Below, piece by piece: positions 17,856-27,118 of a stretch of DNA of 64,000 nucleotides. The notes below the pieces were generated by a model. That model was not told the origin of the DNA. It searched no databases and was given only the letters and a program-made list of their open reading frames with translations. Position numbers and translations under genes: made by a program. The stretch is from the NCBI RefSeq assembly GCF_004340875.1, contig NZ_SLXQ01000001.1, positions 806,001-870,000 of the forward strand, written 5' to 3'. Positions within the stretch are counted from its first letter, which is position 1, and every line of letters begins with the position of its first letter. The DNA comes from Tamaricihabitans halophyticus. GTDB lineage: Bacteria; Actinomycetota; Actinomycetes; Mycobacteriales; Pseudonocardiaceae.

Positions 17856-18608
17856 ATGGCCTGGTCAACGGCGGAAGTCGCGAAGCTGGCCGGGGTCACC
17901 TCGCGAACACTGCGGCATTATGACGAGATCGGCCTACTCCGGCCGGCTTTCGTCGGCAGCAACGGCTACCGGTACTACGAACAGGAGCAGTTGCTCGAGC
18001 TGCAACAGATCATGGTGTTGCGGGAACTCGGCCTTGGCCTCGATGCGATCGCCGAGATTCGCGCCCAGCAGACGAGCCAGCTGGAGGCATTGCGCCTACA
18101 CCACAAGTGGCTGATCGCCGAACGCGATCGGTTCGCGGATCTGGCCAAAACCGTCGAGAACACCATCCAGGAACTGGAAGGAGGGGACACCGTGTCCACG
18201 GAAAACCTGTTCGTCGGGCTCGACCGGCACTCCGAGCAGGCGCACCGTCTGGCTGAAGAGGCGGAACAGCGCTGGGGTGGGGCAATCGAGTCGCACTCGA
18301 AGGTCAAGGGCTGGTCGGACGAGAAGTGGCAGGCCGTGCAGCAACAGGGGCACGACGCCACGGTCCACATCGCCGAGCTGATGCGCGAGGGGGTGCGGGC
18401 GGATGACCCGCGCACCATCGAGGCGGTCGATGCGCACTACAAGTGGATCTGCCACCACTGGACGCCGACGAAGGAGGCCTACATCGGCCTCGGTCGTGTC
18501 TACGTCGATGAACCGCGGTTCGTCGAGACGTTCGACCAGATCGCCGAGGGGCTAGCCGGCTACCTCTGCGAGGCGATTGCCGCCTACGCACAGGAGCGGC
18601 TGAGCTAA
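17856..18608 (+). CDS. MerR-family regulator with TipAS domain
   Basis: A 250-residue regulator. The N-terminal MerR HTH (AEVAKLAGVTSRTLRHYDEI) is followed by a coiled-coil dimerisation helix and a C-terminal TipAS domain (about residues 110-250), which in TipAL binds thiopeptides and other multidrug ligands. The region equivalent to the thiostrepton-reactive cysteine of TipAS reads HHWTPTKEAY and has no cysteine, so covalent capture of thiopeptides is unlikely. The ATG at 17856 follows a GGGAGGTG ribosome-binding site. The promoter has a MerR-type 19-bp spacer with a palindrome, suggesting autoregulation. Confidence 0.9.
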   Translation: MAWSTAEVAKLAGVTSRTLRHYDEIGLLRPAFVGSNGYRYYEQEQLLELQQIMVLRELGLGLDAIAEIRAQQTSQLEALRLHHKWLIAERDRFADLAKTVENTIQELEGGDTVSTENLFVGLDRHSEQAHRLAEEAEQRWGGAIESHSKVKGWSDEKWQAVQQQGHDATVHIAELMREGVRADDPRTIEAVDAHYKWICHHWTPTKEAYIGLGRVYVDEPRFVETFDQIAEGLAGYLCEAIAAYAQERLS

Positions 18609-18641
18609 CCCGATGTGTCCAGTAACGGCAACTCGGGGGAA

Positions 18642-19331
18642 CTAGTTGCCCGGGGGCGGCGGCTGATCCGCGCCGCCTCCGGGCTGCCCCGGTTGTTGCT
18701 GTTGTTGCTGTTGTTGCTGCTGGGCCGCCTCGGCAAGCGCCTGACAGTTCGGCGCATGCTGGGCGGCCGAAGCGAGCGTCTTGTTGTCCTGCAATTCAGT
18801 AAAGGGCTGCTGCAGATCCACCTTGCCCAGCTCTTGATTCGCCGACTGCACCGCTTGCATAGTCGCCTGCGGGTCATCCGTCGATGCATCGTCTACAGTA
18901 GACTTCGCTGAGGTCGCGGTGCGCTGCAATTCGCCATAGGACTCGCGAACGCCAGAAGCGAGCCGGTCGCCGCCCTCGAGCGGCGAAGGACCAAGTTCGT
19001 CCATGTCCGACACGATCTTGCCGGCGCTTTTCGTCACGGTGCCGAGCATGCCGCTCATCTGCTGTTTGACCTCAGCAGGATCCTGCGACTGAGGCTGCTC
19101 AATTCCCTGCATTGCCTGGGCGAATCCACCCATACTTCCGCAGAATCCGTCGATCCACTTCGTTCCCGCTTCGGGCTGTGCGCTGCCGGACGGCTCGCTC
19201 GCTGGCGACGAGGGCTCGCCCTGGTTGGTGTCTTGCTGCTGTCCCGCGTTGTCGTTCGCCTCGGAACACCCACCGATTGCCAGCGCCATGCTGGCCGCCG
19301 CGGCTGCCAGGAACGTGCGGCGAAGCCGCAT
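18642..19331 (-). CDS. Lipoprotein with C-terminal polyglutamine tract
   Basis: A 229-residue predicted lipoprotein: signal MRLRRTFLAAAAASMALAI followed by the lipobox GGC (Cys22), then a Ser/Pro/Glu-rich linker. The folded part (about 55-190) is mostly helical (WIDGFCGSMGGFAQAMQGIE, VKQQMSGMLGTVTKSAGKI). Near the end ten consecutive glutamines are encoded by an imperfect 9-bp repeat (18692-18722), followed by a Pro/Gly tail. No enzymatic motif is visible; I do not recognise the family. It is convergent with the MerR gene and lies upstream of hppA on the same strand. Confidence 0.78.
   Translation of the reverse strand: MRLRRTFLAAAAASMALAIGGCSEANDNAGQQQDTNQGEPSSPASEPSGSAQPEAGTKWIDGFCGSMGGFAQAMQGIEQPQSQDPAEVKQQMSGMLGTVTKSAGKIVSDMDELGPSPLEGGDRLASGVRESYGELQRTATSAKSTVDDASTDDPQATMQAVQSANQELGKVDLQQPFTELQDNKTLASAAQHAPNCQALAEAAQQQQQQQQQQPGQPGGGADQPPPPGN
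18692..18722 (-). repeat. 9-bp microsatellite encoding polyglutamine
   Basis: About three copies of GTTGTTGCT (plus strand) with a partial fourth unit, encoding alternating CAA/CAG glutamine codons in the lipoprotein gene. Length variation by slippage would keep the frame. Confidence 0.7.
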
Positions 19332-19498
19332 ACGAAACCTCCGTACATCGTTGCTGCGGTCTTCGGCCGACCGTACTCCTCGCCCAACGGGCCAGCACGG
19401 CCGCCCGGTGACGCACCCGTACGCGACCGGATACCTGATCCGCGCACAGCTGGGGCCCGCCGCGATTACCGCGACGGGCCCGTAGCCGTTTCGTTCCG

Positions 19499-21799
19499 CT
19501 AGCTGGCGCCCGCGGTCTGCTGCTCGGCTGGATTGTCCGTCATCGTCGAGCCGCGGCGCTTGGACACCACGATCGACGTGACGATGATCAGCACGGCAAC
19601 CACCGCGATGGCGATCCGGATCGGGTCAGAGGCGCTGTCGCCGACCGTGAGGGTCACGACGGCGGGCGCGACCAGCACCGACACCAGGTTCATCACCTTC
19701 AACAGCGGGTTGATCGCCGGGCCAGCGGTGTCCTTGAACGGGTCACCAACGGTATCGCCGATCACCGTGGCTTCGTGGGCTTCGGAGCCCTTACCACCGT
19801 GGTGGCCGTCCTCAACCAGCTTCTTCGCGTTGTCCCAGGCACCACCGGAGTTGGCCAGGAAGATCGCCATCAATACACCGGAAGCAATCGCGCCGCCGAG
19901 ATAGCCGGCGAGCGCACCGGTACCGAGCCCGAAACCGACCGCGATCGGCGCGAACACCGCGAGCAGTCCCGGAGTGGCCAACTCGCGCAGCGAGTCGCGG
20001 GTGCAGATGTCCACCACCCGTGCGTAGTCCGGCCGCTCGGTGCGGTCCATGATCCCCGGCTTTTCCTTGAACTGCCGGCGAACCTCGAAGACCACCGCAC
20101 CCGCGGCGCGGGAGACCGCGTTGACCGCAAGCCCAGAGAACAGGAACACCACCGCGGCGCCGATGATGACACCAACCAGCACGTTCGGGGCGATGATCTC
20201 GTAGCCGAACGATGCGGTCAGATCACCCATGTTGCCGATACTGGCCAGGGTGTCGGTAATCGCCTGCTGATAGGAACCGAACAGTGCGGTCGCCGCCAGC
20301 ACCGCGGTAGCAATCGCGATGCCCTTGGTGATCGCCTTGGTGGTGTTACCAACGGCGTCCAACTCGGTCAGGATCTGTGCGGCGTCCTCGTCCACGTCGC
20401 CGGACATCTCCGCAATCCCCTGCGCGTTGTCCGAAACCGGACCAAAGGTGTCCATCGCGACGATGACGCCGACCGTGGTCAGCAGGCCACAACCGGCCAG
20501 CGCGATCGCGAACAGCGCGACAAGGATCGACCCGGAAAGCAGGAACGCCCCGTACACCGCGGCACCGATCACGATCGCGGTGTAGACCGCGGATTCGAAA
20601 CCGACCGAGATACCGGACAGGATGACCGTGGCCGCGCCGGTCCGCGAGCTCTCGCCCACATCCTTGACCGGCTTGTACTCGGTGCCGGTGAAGTACCCCG
20701 TCAGCCAGAGGATCACGCCAGCAAGCACGATGCCGATGATGACCGCGACCGCGGCGATCACCGCCGGGCTACCGGACAGCTCGTTCATCGCCGAGCCAGT
20801 GAGGTCGGCGAAGGAGCTCGGCAGGTAGACAAAGGCCGCGACGGTGCACAGCACGGCCGAGATCACCGCGGAGATGTAGAACGCGCGGTTGATCGTGGTC
20901 AACCCGCTCTCGCCGGATTTCGCCCTGGTGATGTACACGCCGAGCACGGCGGTGAGCACACCGATGGCGGGCACGATGAGTGGGAAGAGCAGGCCTTCGG
21001 TGCCGAATGCGGCACTACCTAGGATCAGTGCGGCGACCAGGGTTACCGCGTAGGACTCGAACAGGTCCGCGGCCATGCCGGCGCAGTCGCCGACGTTGTC
21101 GCCCACGTTGTCCGCGATGGTGGCCGCGTTGCGCGGGTCGTCCTCCGGGATGCCCTGCTCGACCTTGCCGACCAGGTCGGCGCCGACGTCCGCGGCCTTG
21201 GTGAAGATACCGCCGCCGACACGCATGAACATGGCGATCAGCGCGGCACCGAAGCCGAAGCCTTCCAGTACCTTGGGTGCTTCGCCGGCGTAGACCAGCA
21301 CGACGATCGCCGCGCCGAGTAGGCCAAGCCCGACCGTGCTCATACCGACCACACCGCCGGTACGGAAGGCGAGTTTCATCGCCTTCTCCCGACCGTTCGG
21401 CTCCCGCGAAGCGGCGGCCACCCGAAGGTTGGATTGTGTTGCAAGCCACATACCGAGATAGCCGATAGCGAACGAGAACACCGCGCCGACAAGGAAGAAG
21501 AGCGAACGCCCGATGCGTTCGCTCACCGTCTCCGCCGGCAAGGCGAACAGCAGTAGGAACACGATCGACCCGAAGATCGACAACGAATTCCGCTGCCGTT
21601 TGAGGTATGCGGCCGCGCCCTCCTGCACCGCCTTCGCAATTTCCTGCATCTTCGAGGTGCCCTGGCCGCTTGCCAGTACCTCCCTGAGCAGGGCGAAGCC
21701 GACGACCAGGGCGGCTAGAGCAATGGCGGCGACCACGATGACTACACCGCGATCTCCGCCGGATAGCTCGAGCCCCTCCGCGAGGAACTGCCCGGACAT
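19499..21799 (-). CDS. hppA: K+-independent proton-translocating pyrophosphatase
   Basis: A 766-residue membrane pyrophosphatase with about 16 membrane helices that couples pyrophosphate hydrolysis to proton export. The catalytic signature DVGADLVGKVEQG (near residues 203-215) is followed by the metal-binding NVGDNVGDCAGMAADL. The GNTTK motif has Lys near residue 485, which marks the K+-independent class (K+-dependent enzymes have Ala). The gene stands alone between the lipoprotein and the divergent helicase gene; it is not part of the mycobacterial order, so it is an insertion relative to that backbone. Confidence 0.96.
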   Translation of the reverse strand: MSGQFLAEGLELSGGDRGVVIVVAAIALAALVVGFALLREVLASGQGTSKMQEIAKAVQEGAAAYLKRQRNSLSIFGSIVFLLLFALPAETVSERIGRSLFFLVGAVFSFAIGYLGMWLATQSNLRVAAASREPNGREKAMKLAFRTGGVVGMSTVGLGLLGAAIVVLVYAGEAPKVLEGFGFGAALIAMFMRVGGGIFTKAADVGADLVGKVEQGIPEDDPRNAATIADNVGDNVGDCAGMAADLFESYAVTLVAALILGSAAFGTEGLLFPLIVPAIGVLTAVLGVYITRAKSGESGLTTINRAFYISAVISAVLCTVAAFVYLPSSFADLTGSAMNELSGSPAVIAAVAVIIGIVLAGVILWLTGYFTGTEYKPVKDVGESSRTGAATVILSGISVGFESAVYTAIVIGAAVYGAFLLSGSILVALFAIALAGCGLLTTVGVIVAMDTFGPVSDNAQGIAEMSGDVDEDAAQILTELDAVGNTTKAITKGIAIATAVLAATALFGSYQQAITDTLASIGNMGDLTASFGYEIIAPNVLVGVIIGAAVVFLFSGLAVNAVSRAAGAVVFEVRRQFKEKPGIMDRTERPDYARVVDICTRDSLRELATPGLLAVFAPIAVGFGLGTGALAGYLGGAIASGVLMAIFLANSGGAWDNAKKLVEDGHHGGKGSEAHEATVIGDTVGDPFKDTAGPAINPLLKVMNLVSVLVAPAVVTLTVGDSASDPIRIAIAVVAVLIIVTSIVVSKRRGSTMTDNPAEQQTAGAS

Positions 21800-22059
21800 C
21801 CGTCCTCCTGATGAATTGGCGTTCGTGGCACCATTCGGCGGTACGGAAAGTCCGTCGTGTCTGGCACCACAATTGTGCGACTTCGGCGGAGTCTATTGGT
21901 ATCTGATCAGCGCCCTGACAAGCGTCCCCATCCGGCTACCGTAGGTCACGATTCGATGTCCTTTGTGTGGCGCGCGTAACCAACCCGCTGGACGGTTGCG
22001 CGGGTGCCGAATCGGTCAAGCTCGGCGGACTCGACAGTGCGGTATGCGAAGCTCGCGGG

Positions 22060-24438
22060 GTGGCTGACGCGAGTGATGTGCTGCTCGACCGGGTACTGGC
22101 GGGCACCCCGAAAGCCGAGAGCCCGCTTCGGCATCGGGCCGACCTAGCGGCGCACTCGGCGCAGTTCGCGGACTGGCCGGAGTGGGCACCGGCCGAGGTC
22201 GTGCATGCCCTGCGGGAAACCGGTATTTCCCGGCCGTGGACCCATCAGGCGCGGGCGGCCTCGCTGGCCTGGTCTGGCGAGCACGTGGTGCTGTCCACCG
22301 GTACCGCATCCGGGAAATCACTCGCCTACCAGTTACCGGTACTGTCTACATTGGCCACTACGCGGGGCGCGACCGCGCTGTACCTTTCGCCGACGAAGGC
22401 ACTCGCCGCGGATCAGTTGCGCGCGGTGCAGGGCCTTTCGCTGCCCGAGGTGCGGGCGGCTTCGTATGACGGGGATACGCCACACGGGGAGCGCGACTGG
22501 GTGCGCGCACACGGGCGATGGGTGTTCAGCAATCCGGATATGCTGCACCGCTCGATCCTGCCGAGGCACGACCGGTGGGCGCATTTCTTTCGGCGACTCG
22601 CCTACATCGTGGTTGACGAATGCCACGCTTACCGTGGGGTGTTCGGCTCGCATGTCGCGCTGCTGTTGCGCCGGCTGTACCGGATCGCCCGCCGGTACGG
22701 GGCAAGTCCGGTATTCGTGCTCGCCTCGGCCACGGTCGCGAACCCGGCTGATTCGGCCGGCCGACTGTCCGGTGTGGAGTGTACGGCGGTTGCCGAGGAC
22801 GGCTCGCCGCGTGGCGCGCGCACGCTGGCGCTGTGGGAACCACCGTTGCTCGAGCTGACCGGTGAGAACAATGCGCCGGTGCGTCGTTCGGCCGGCGCCG
22901 AGGCGGCGCGGATCATGGCGGACCTGGTCGTCGAGGGGGCCCGAACGCTGTCCTTTGTGCGATCCCGACACGGCGCGGAACTGACCGCGCTCGGCGCACG
23001 TCGCCAACTCACCGAGGTCGATCCCGCGCTTGGCAAACAGGTCGCCGCCTATCGCGCTGGTTTTCTGCCGGAGGAGCGACGAGAACTGGAGCGTGCGCTG
23101 GATTCCGGCGAGTTGCTTGGGGTGGCAAGCACGAACGCGCTCGAGCTGGGGGTGGATATCACCGGGCTGGACGCGGTGATCGTCGCGGGCTATCCGGGCA
23201 CGCTGGCTTCGTTCTGGCAGCAGGCCGGCCGCGCGGGGCGCGCGGGTGCCGGCGCGCTGGTGGTGTTCGTGGCCAGGGACGACCCGCTGGATACCTATCT
23301 GGTGCACAATCCGGGCGCGGTCCTGGACCGACCGGTGGAAGCGACCGTGTTGGATCCGACGAACCCGTACGTACTTGGCCCGCATCTGGCCTGCGCGGCC
23401 GCGGAGCAACCGCTGACCACGGGTTGTCTGGAGCCGTTCGGCGGGCAGGCCGCTCGTGCGGTGTTGGACGGTCTGGTCGCGGACGGGTTACTGCGCCGGC
23501 GCAAATCGGGGTGGTACTGGACATCCCGCGAGCGGCCACAACACGAGGTGGATATCCGCGGTTCCGGTGGCGATCAGGTCATGGTGGTCGAGGGGGATTC
23601 GGGGCGCATGCTCGGCACGGTCGACCTTGGCTCGGCCCCGAACCAGGTGCATCCCGGCGCGGTGTATCTACACCAGGGCGATTCTTATGTGGTCGATTCA
23701 CTCTCGCTGGACGAGGGCCTAGCCCTAGTGCATGCCGAGGATCCAGAGTGGAGCACCGCGCCGCGCGAGGTCGTGGATATCGAGGTGCTGAACACCGCGC
23801 ACACCGAGGAGTTCGACGGTGTTCGCGCCTGTATCGGCGAGGTCGGGGTGACTTCCCAAGTGGTTGGCTATCTGCGCCGGTTGCCTACGGGCGAAGTGCT
23901 CGACCAGATTCCGCTGGATCTGCCGGAACGCCGGCTGAACACCAGGGCGGTTTGGTACACGGTCAGTGAGGAGTTGTTGAACGGCAGCGCGCCAGGGGGC
24001 GCCGGCTTGATACCGGCGCGCATCCCCGGCGCGCTGCACGCTGCCGAGCACGCGGCGATCGGACTGCTACCGCTGTTCGCGACCTGTGACCGTTGGGACG
24101 TCGGCGGGGTTTCCACCGCGCTTCATGCTGACACCGGGGAGGCAACGGTGTTCGTGCACGATGGTCATCCCGGGGGAGCGGGGTTTGCCGACCGCGGCTT
24201 TGCCGCGCTCGTCCCATGGTTGGCCGCGACGCGGGAGGCGATCGCTTCCTGCGAGTGCCCGGCGGGCTGCCCGTCCTGCGTTCAATCGCCCAAATGCGGG
24301 AATGGCAATGAACCGCTGGACAAGGCGGGGGCCGTAGCCGTGCTGAACAGCGTGCTGCACGCCATGCGCGCGCACGATGCTGTCGGGGCCCAGCACGACT
24401 ACTTGCACGATCACGCCTCGGCCGCTACCAAGCGCTGA
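22060..24438 (+). CDS. DEAD/DECH-box helicase with DUF1998 domain (MrfA/YprA-like)
   Basis: A superfamily 2 helicase of about 792 residues, homologous to mycobacterial Rv3649. It has Walker A STGTASGKSLAY (about 79-90), a DECH box in VVDECHAYRG, LASATVANP (motif III), and QQAGRAGRAG (motif VI, about 387). The C-terminal DUF1998 domain contains a four-cysteine cluster of the form CECPAGCPSCVQSPKC. The Bacillus relative MrfA repairs mitomycin lesions. I propose the GTG at 22060; the frame is open to a GTG at 21967. Its 3' end overlaps the convergent primase-like gene by 28 bp. Position next to the Tad genes is conserved in actinobacteria. Confidence 0.92.
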   Translation: MADASDVLLDRVLAGTPKAESPLRHRADLAAHSAQFADWPEWAPAEVVHALRETGISRPWTHQARAASLAWSGEHVVLSTGTASGKSLAYQLPVLSTLATTRGATALYLSPTKALAADQLRAVQGLSLPEVRAASYDGDTPHGERDWVRAHGRWVFSNPDMLHRSILPRHDRWAHFFRRLAYIVVDECHAYRGVFGSHVALLLRRLYRIARRYGASPVFVLASATVANPADSAGRLSGVECTAVAEDGSPRGARTLALWEPPLLELTGENNAPVRRSAGAEAARIMADLVVEGARTLSFVRSRHGAELTALGARRQLTEVDPALGKQVAAYRAGFLPEERRELERALDSGELLGVASTNALELGVDITGLDAVIVAGYPGTLASFWQQAGRAGRAGAGALVVFVARDDPLDTYLVHNPGAVLDRPVEATVLDPTNPYVLGPHLACAAAEQPLTTGCLEPFGGQAARAVLDGLVADGLLRRRKSGWYWTSRERPQHEVDIRGSGGDQVMVVEGDSGRMLGTVDLGSAPNQVHPGAVYLHQGDSYVVDSLSLDEGLALVHAEDPEWSTAPREVVDIEVLNTAHTEEFDGVRACIGEVGVTSQVVGYLRRLPTGEVLDQIPLDLPERRLNTRAVWYTVSEELLNGSAPGGAGLIPARIPGALHAAEHAAIGLLPLFATCDRWDVGGVSTALHADTGEATVFVHDGHPGGAGFADRGFAALVPWLAATREAIASCECPAGCPSCVQSPKCGNGNEPLDKAGAVAVLNSVLHAMRAHDAVGAQHDYLHDHASAATKR

Positions 24439-25079
24439 ACGCTTGCCAGATGGGCGGCTTCGTCGGTGATCGCATCGAGGAGCGCGGCATGCACAACGTG
24501 CGCTTCGGGTAGCTGCCAACCCCAGGTATCGGGCTTGACCCGCCAGTGCACGACGCCGTGCTCGAACGGTGTGGGCGGCAAGGGCACCCAGCTGCCCACA
24601 CCGTGCCAGGTGACACCGGCCTGCTCGAGCAGGACCGGCTCGGGGGAAACACCTGACGCGGTGAGGAACAGCCAGCGGCCAGTCGGGGTAGCCACGATCG
24701 GTGCCGGTTGTCCGGTGGCCCGCAGTGCTTGTGCGGCGCGCTGACCGAACTGCGCGTCGACCTCTACGGCGTCGACGGCCGTGCCGGTCGCGACAAGCAG
24801 GCTGTACGGGTGACCAGACCACCACTGAGCGACCTGCTCGGGGGTCGCTCCCTGCCGGTTGGCCCAATCATCGTGAATCGGGGCTGGCCAACGCGACATC
24901 GCTCCCGGACGGCCCGCCCACTGCGTGCCGGTCCGGGGGCTGGAATTGGTCGGGTTGGTGTCCGTCGGGTAGCTGCCCGGAATTACCGGCCAGCCGCGGG
25001 AGGCGAACCCGATGGCCTCGGCGCGCAGTTCGATCCGAAATGCGCGCCGCCAACTATCCGACCAATCCGTCTCCAACAT
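24411..25079 (-). CDS. Primase-polymerase (Prim-Pol) N-terminal domain protein
   Basis: A 222-residue protein matching the bifunctional DNA primase/polymerase N-terminal domain: ELRAEAIGFASRGWPVIPGS, then the acidic pair in AVDAVEVDAQFG, and the HWRVKPDTWGW end segment. No helicase part is attached, so it is a stand-alone domain, as often seen in actinobacteria, where its function is unknown. The ATG at 25079 has an upstream AGAGGAAGG at rather long spacing. The stop overlaps the convergent helicase gene. Confidence 0.85.
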   Translation of the reverse strand: MLETDWSDSWRRAFRIELRAEAIGFASRGWPVIPGSYPTDTNPTNSSPRTGTQWAGRPGAMSRWPAPIHDDWANRQGATPEQVAQWWSGHPYSLLVATGTAVDAVEVDAQFGQRAAQALRATGQPAPIVATPTGRWLFLTASGVSPEPVLLEQAGVTWHGVGSWVPLPPTPFEHGVVHWRVKPDTWGWQLPEAHVVHAALLDAITDEAAHLASVQRLVAAEA

Positions 25080-25379
25080 TGCTAGTACTGCCTTCCTCTC
25101 TTGAACCCTGGGCCCGGTTGAAACCCGAACTGCTGCTCGGCTGTCGGGTCTGTCGGGCTGTGGCGGGTATCTCGTCCGTTGCTTATGACTGAACTGCATC
25201 TTGCAATCGCTGGGTAGCCCCTTGTCGACAACTGGTAGTTGCTGAACGGCGAGCGCGCGCCGGAGGTATGGATGGACCGAACTGCAACCGGTAGTTGAGG
25301 TGCCGCTCGTCACCTCGTGTGGGTGGTCACTCTGCCGCTTATCGCGCCAAGTCGACCGCTGCTCGTGACTCGCTGCCAA
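25080..25379. other. Intergenic region, no gene seen
   Basis: A 300-bp gap between the start of the primase-like gene and the stop of the TadG-like gene. It contains two similar TGGTAGTTG/CGGTAGTTG stretches (about 25224 and 25283), but no credible coding frame or terminator. It presumably holds the primase-like gene's promoter. Confidence 0.5.
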
Positions 25380-25778
25380 TCACCGTTCGGCCGGTCCGGC
25401 AATCGCCTTGGCGTTCGCTTCGCCGAAACCGGCGAGCCATCCCGGCGGCGCTACGGCGACCATGACCCTGGCATCCCAGTCCTGCAAATTGCAGGACGTC
25501 AGCCGCGCTTTCATCTGGTCGGTGACCCAGCGGGCCCGCGCGCAGGCCCGCTCGTCGCCGGAAACCGCGTGCGCGGCAGCCGCGAGCGCCGCAAGGTCGG
25601 CGGCGGCTTCGGCGCGATGTCGGCTGATGGCCGCCGCGCCCAACCATGCGACGAGCGTGGCCAGCGTGACGACCAGCGCGCAAGCCACCGCCGACCACAC
25701 CACGGCAAACCCAGCATCCGGGTCGCGGCTGGTCGGCTCGCGCGGTGACGCCGCTGGGCCGGGCGATAGCGGGCTCAC
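25380..25778 (-). CDS. TadE/TadG-like protein (Rv3654c family)
   Basis: A 132-residue protein with a single N-terminal membrane helix after a short proline-rich leader (DAGFAVVWSAVACALVVTLA), then a helical RHRAEAAADLAALAAAAHAV stretch typical of the Rv3654c/TadE-like family found beside DECH helicases. Two cysteines (RACARAR and TSCNLQDW) may form a disulfide. It overlaps the upstream TadE gene by 4 bp (ATGA type) and is the last gene of the Tad operon. It is predicted to be a minor pilin-like component. Confidence 0.87.
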   Translation of the reverse strand: MSPLSPGPAASPREPTSRDPDAGFAVVWSAVACALVVTLATLVAWLGAAAISRHRAEAAADLAALAAAAHAVSGDERACARARWVTDQMKARLTSCNLQDWDARVMVAVAPPGWLAGFGEANAKAIAGPAER

Positions 25779-26143
25779 CGGTCGGCCGGTTCGGCGATCG
25801 CGTAGGCATCGGCCCGCAGCGTGATCCCCGGAAGGAGACCGGCAGCCGCCGGAGCGCGCACCTGTACCGAGATCTCCTCACCCGCGGTGTCGACCCGCAG
25901 CTCCGCCCCGGCGGGCGCGATCCGCTGGACCACCGATTCGGCTCGCGCACCGTCGCCCCTGGCGATCAGCCTGGCCGCCTCGCGTGCCGCGTCGGTACAC
26001 CTGAGCTGGTCGGACAGGGCCACGATCCCGGCGAAGGCCAGGCCGAGCACGACGACAAGGGCGGATATGCCGATAGCGGCCTCGACGGTCACCGCGCCGC
26101 GATCCCTGGCCCCGCTGGATAGCGCACAGCCGGTCGCCGGCAT
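25775..26143 (-). CDS. tadE: TadE-family minor pilin (Rv3655c-like)
   Basis: A 122-residue pilin-like protein: a basic leader, then the conserved GAVTVEAAIGISALVVVLGL with the glutamate typical of processed pilin-like helices, then a short extracytoplasmic domain. Its stop overlaps the next gene's start, and its ATG abuts the stop of the DUF4244 pilin gene (26143), so all three are co-translated. It probably helps initiate or cap a Flp-type pilus driven by the upstream TadA/B/C genes. Confidence 0.87.
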   Translation of the reverse strand: MPATGCALSSGARDRGAVTVEAAIGISALVVVLGLAFAGIVALSDQLRCTDAAREAARLIARGDGARAESVVQRIAPAGAELRVDTAGEEISVQVRAPAAAGLLPGITLRADAYAIAEPADR

Positions 26144-26331
26144 CAGACACTCACCGAGATCGCCTGTTCGACCAACGAGGTGAGCGCACCAACGACCGAG
26201 TCACCGGTGACCACGGTGTAGAGGACCGCCGCAAAGGCAGCCGCCGCGATTGTCCCAATTGCGTATTCTGCGGTAGACATGCCTGTGTCGTCGTCACGGG
26301 CTCGGCGGATTCGTGCGATCAACGGATACAT
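26143..26331 (-). CDS. Flp-type pilin, DUF4244 family (Rv3656c-like)
   Basis: A 62-residue protein with a leader containing DDDTGMSTAEYAIGTIAAAA. The G-M-S-T-A-E-Y arrangement is the Flp prepilin processing site with Glu at +5 and Tyr at +6, followed by one hydrophobic helix. This is the probable major subunit of the pilus or pseudopilus. It is separated from tadC by about 50 bp, more than the other Tad gene junctions, which may allow its own translation signals. Confidence 0.88.
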   Translation of the reverse strand: MYPLIARIRRARDDDTGMSTAEYAIGTIAAAAFAAVLYTVVTGDSVVGALTSLVEQAISVSV

Positions 26332-26380
26332 TGATTCTCCTTCTGTTCGTTACTCCACTATGGACAGTTGTGGTGGGGTG

Positions 26381-27118
26381 CTAACGCGCCACGACCGGCG
26401 CGAGCCCGCTGGCAAGGCCGATGATCACCGGGACGATGCCGAGGCAGAGAAAGGCAGGCAGGAAGCACAGGCCGAGCGGGCCGGTGATCAGCACCCCGGC
26501 GCGCTGAGCCGTTGCCTCGGCGGCCGTCGTTGCCTCGCCCCGTAGTCGCTCGGCCTGGGTCGCGGCTACCTCGGCAAGGGCGGTACCGGAACGCGCGGTC
26601 CGCCTGGCATTCCTGGCGAACGCGGCCGTCGCGGGCTGCTCTCGCGCCGGCCGCCAGGCACGTTCCGGATCGGCGCCGAGGGAAAGCTGTTCGGCGCAGG
26701 CATCCAGCGCGATAGCGGCACCGGGTGGCAGGGTGCCGGCGATCGCTCTGATCGCGGTCGGCACCGGTAGACCGGCGCGCAGGCAGGCGGCAAGCAGTTC
26801 CCAGGATGCGGCGATCCGTAGCTGGTCGGCCTGCGGGTGCCTGGCGGATGCGCCCGCCCTGGTAACCCATCGGCGCGCGCCCCACCAGGTCAGGGCCGTG
26901 ACAAGCGGCGCCCACAGCCAGCCCGATGGCGGGCCGAGGAGAGCCAACACGCTCGCGCCGAGCCCAAGGCCGCAGGTGAGCGGCAGCCAACCGGTCGTGG
27001 CGACGCGCGTGCCAGTCCGGTTTCGCGCGCCGTGAATCCTGGTCATCCGGCTGGTCGCCGTTCGTGCCGCTGGATAGCTGAGCAGGGCGATGGCGATCAA
27101 GACGATCGATACCGTCAT
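26381..27118 (-). CDS. tadC: TadC-like type II secretion F-domain protein
   Basis: A 245-residue polytopic membrane protein with a T2SF (GspF) domain: helices near residues 1-15, 50-75 and at the C-terminus (LCFLPAFLCLGIVPVIIGLA), and the cytoplasmic helical bundle with AASWELLAACLRAGLPVPTA. The start ATG at 27118 overlaps the tadB stop (ATGA). It forms the inner-membrane platform of the Tad apparatus together with TadB. Confidence 0.9.
   Translation of the reverse strand: MTVSIVLIAIALLSYPAARTATSRMTRIHGARNRTGTRVATTGWLPLTCGLGLGASVLALLGPPSGWLWAPLVTALTWWGARRWVTRAGASARHPQADQLRIAASWELLAACLRAGLPVPTAIRAIAGTLPPGAAIALDACAEQLSLGADPERAWRPAREQPATAAFARNARRTARSGTALAEVAATQAERLRGEATTAAEATAQRAGVLITGPLGLCFLPAFLCLGIVPVIIGLASGLAPVVAR

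Noticed and set aside
26205-26217. TCACCGGTGA as a possible Crp site
   Set aside because: The half-sites are in the wrong order and have no N6 spacing; it is also inside a coding sequence.
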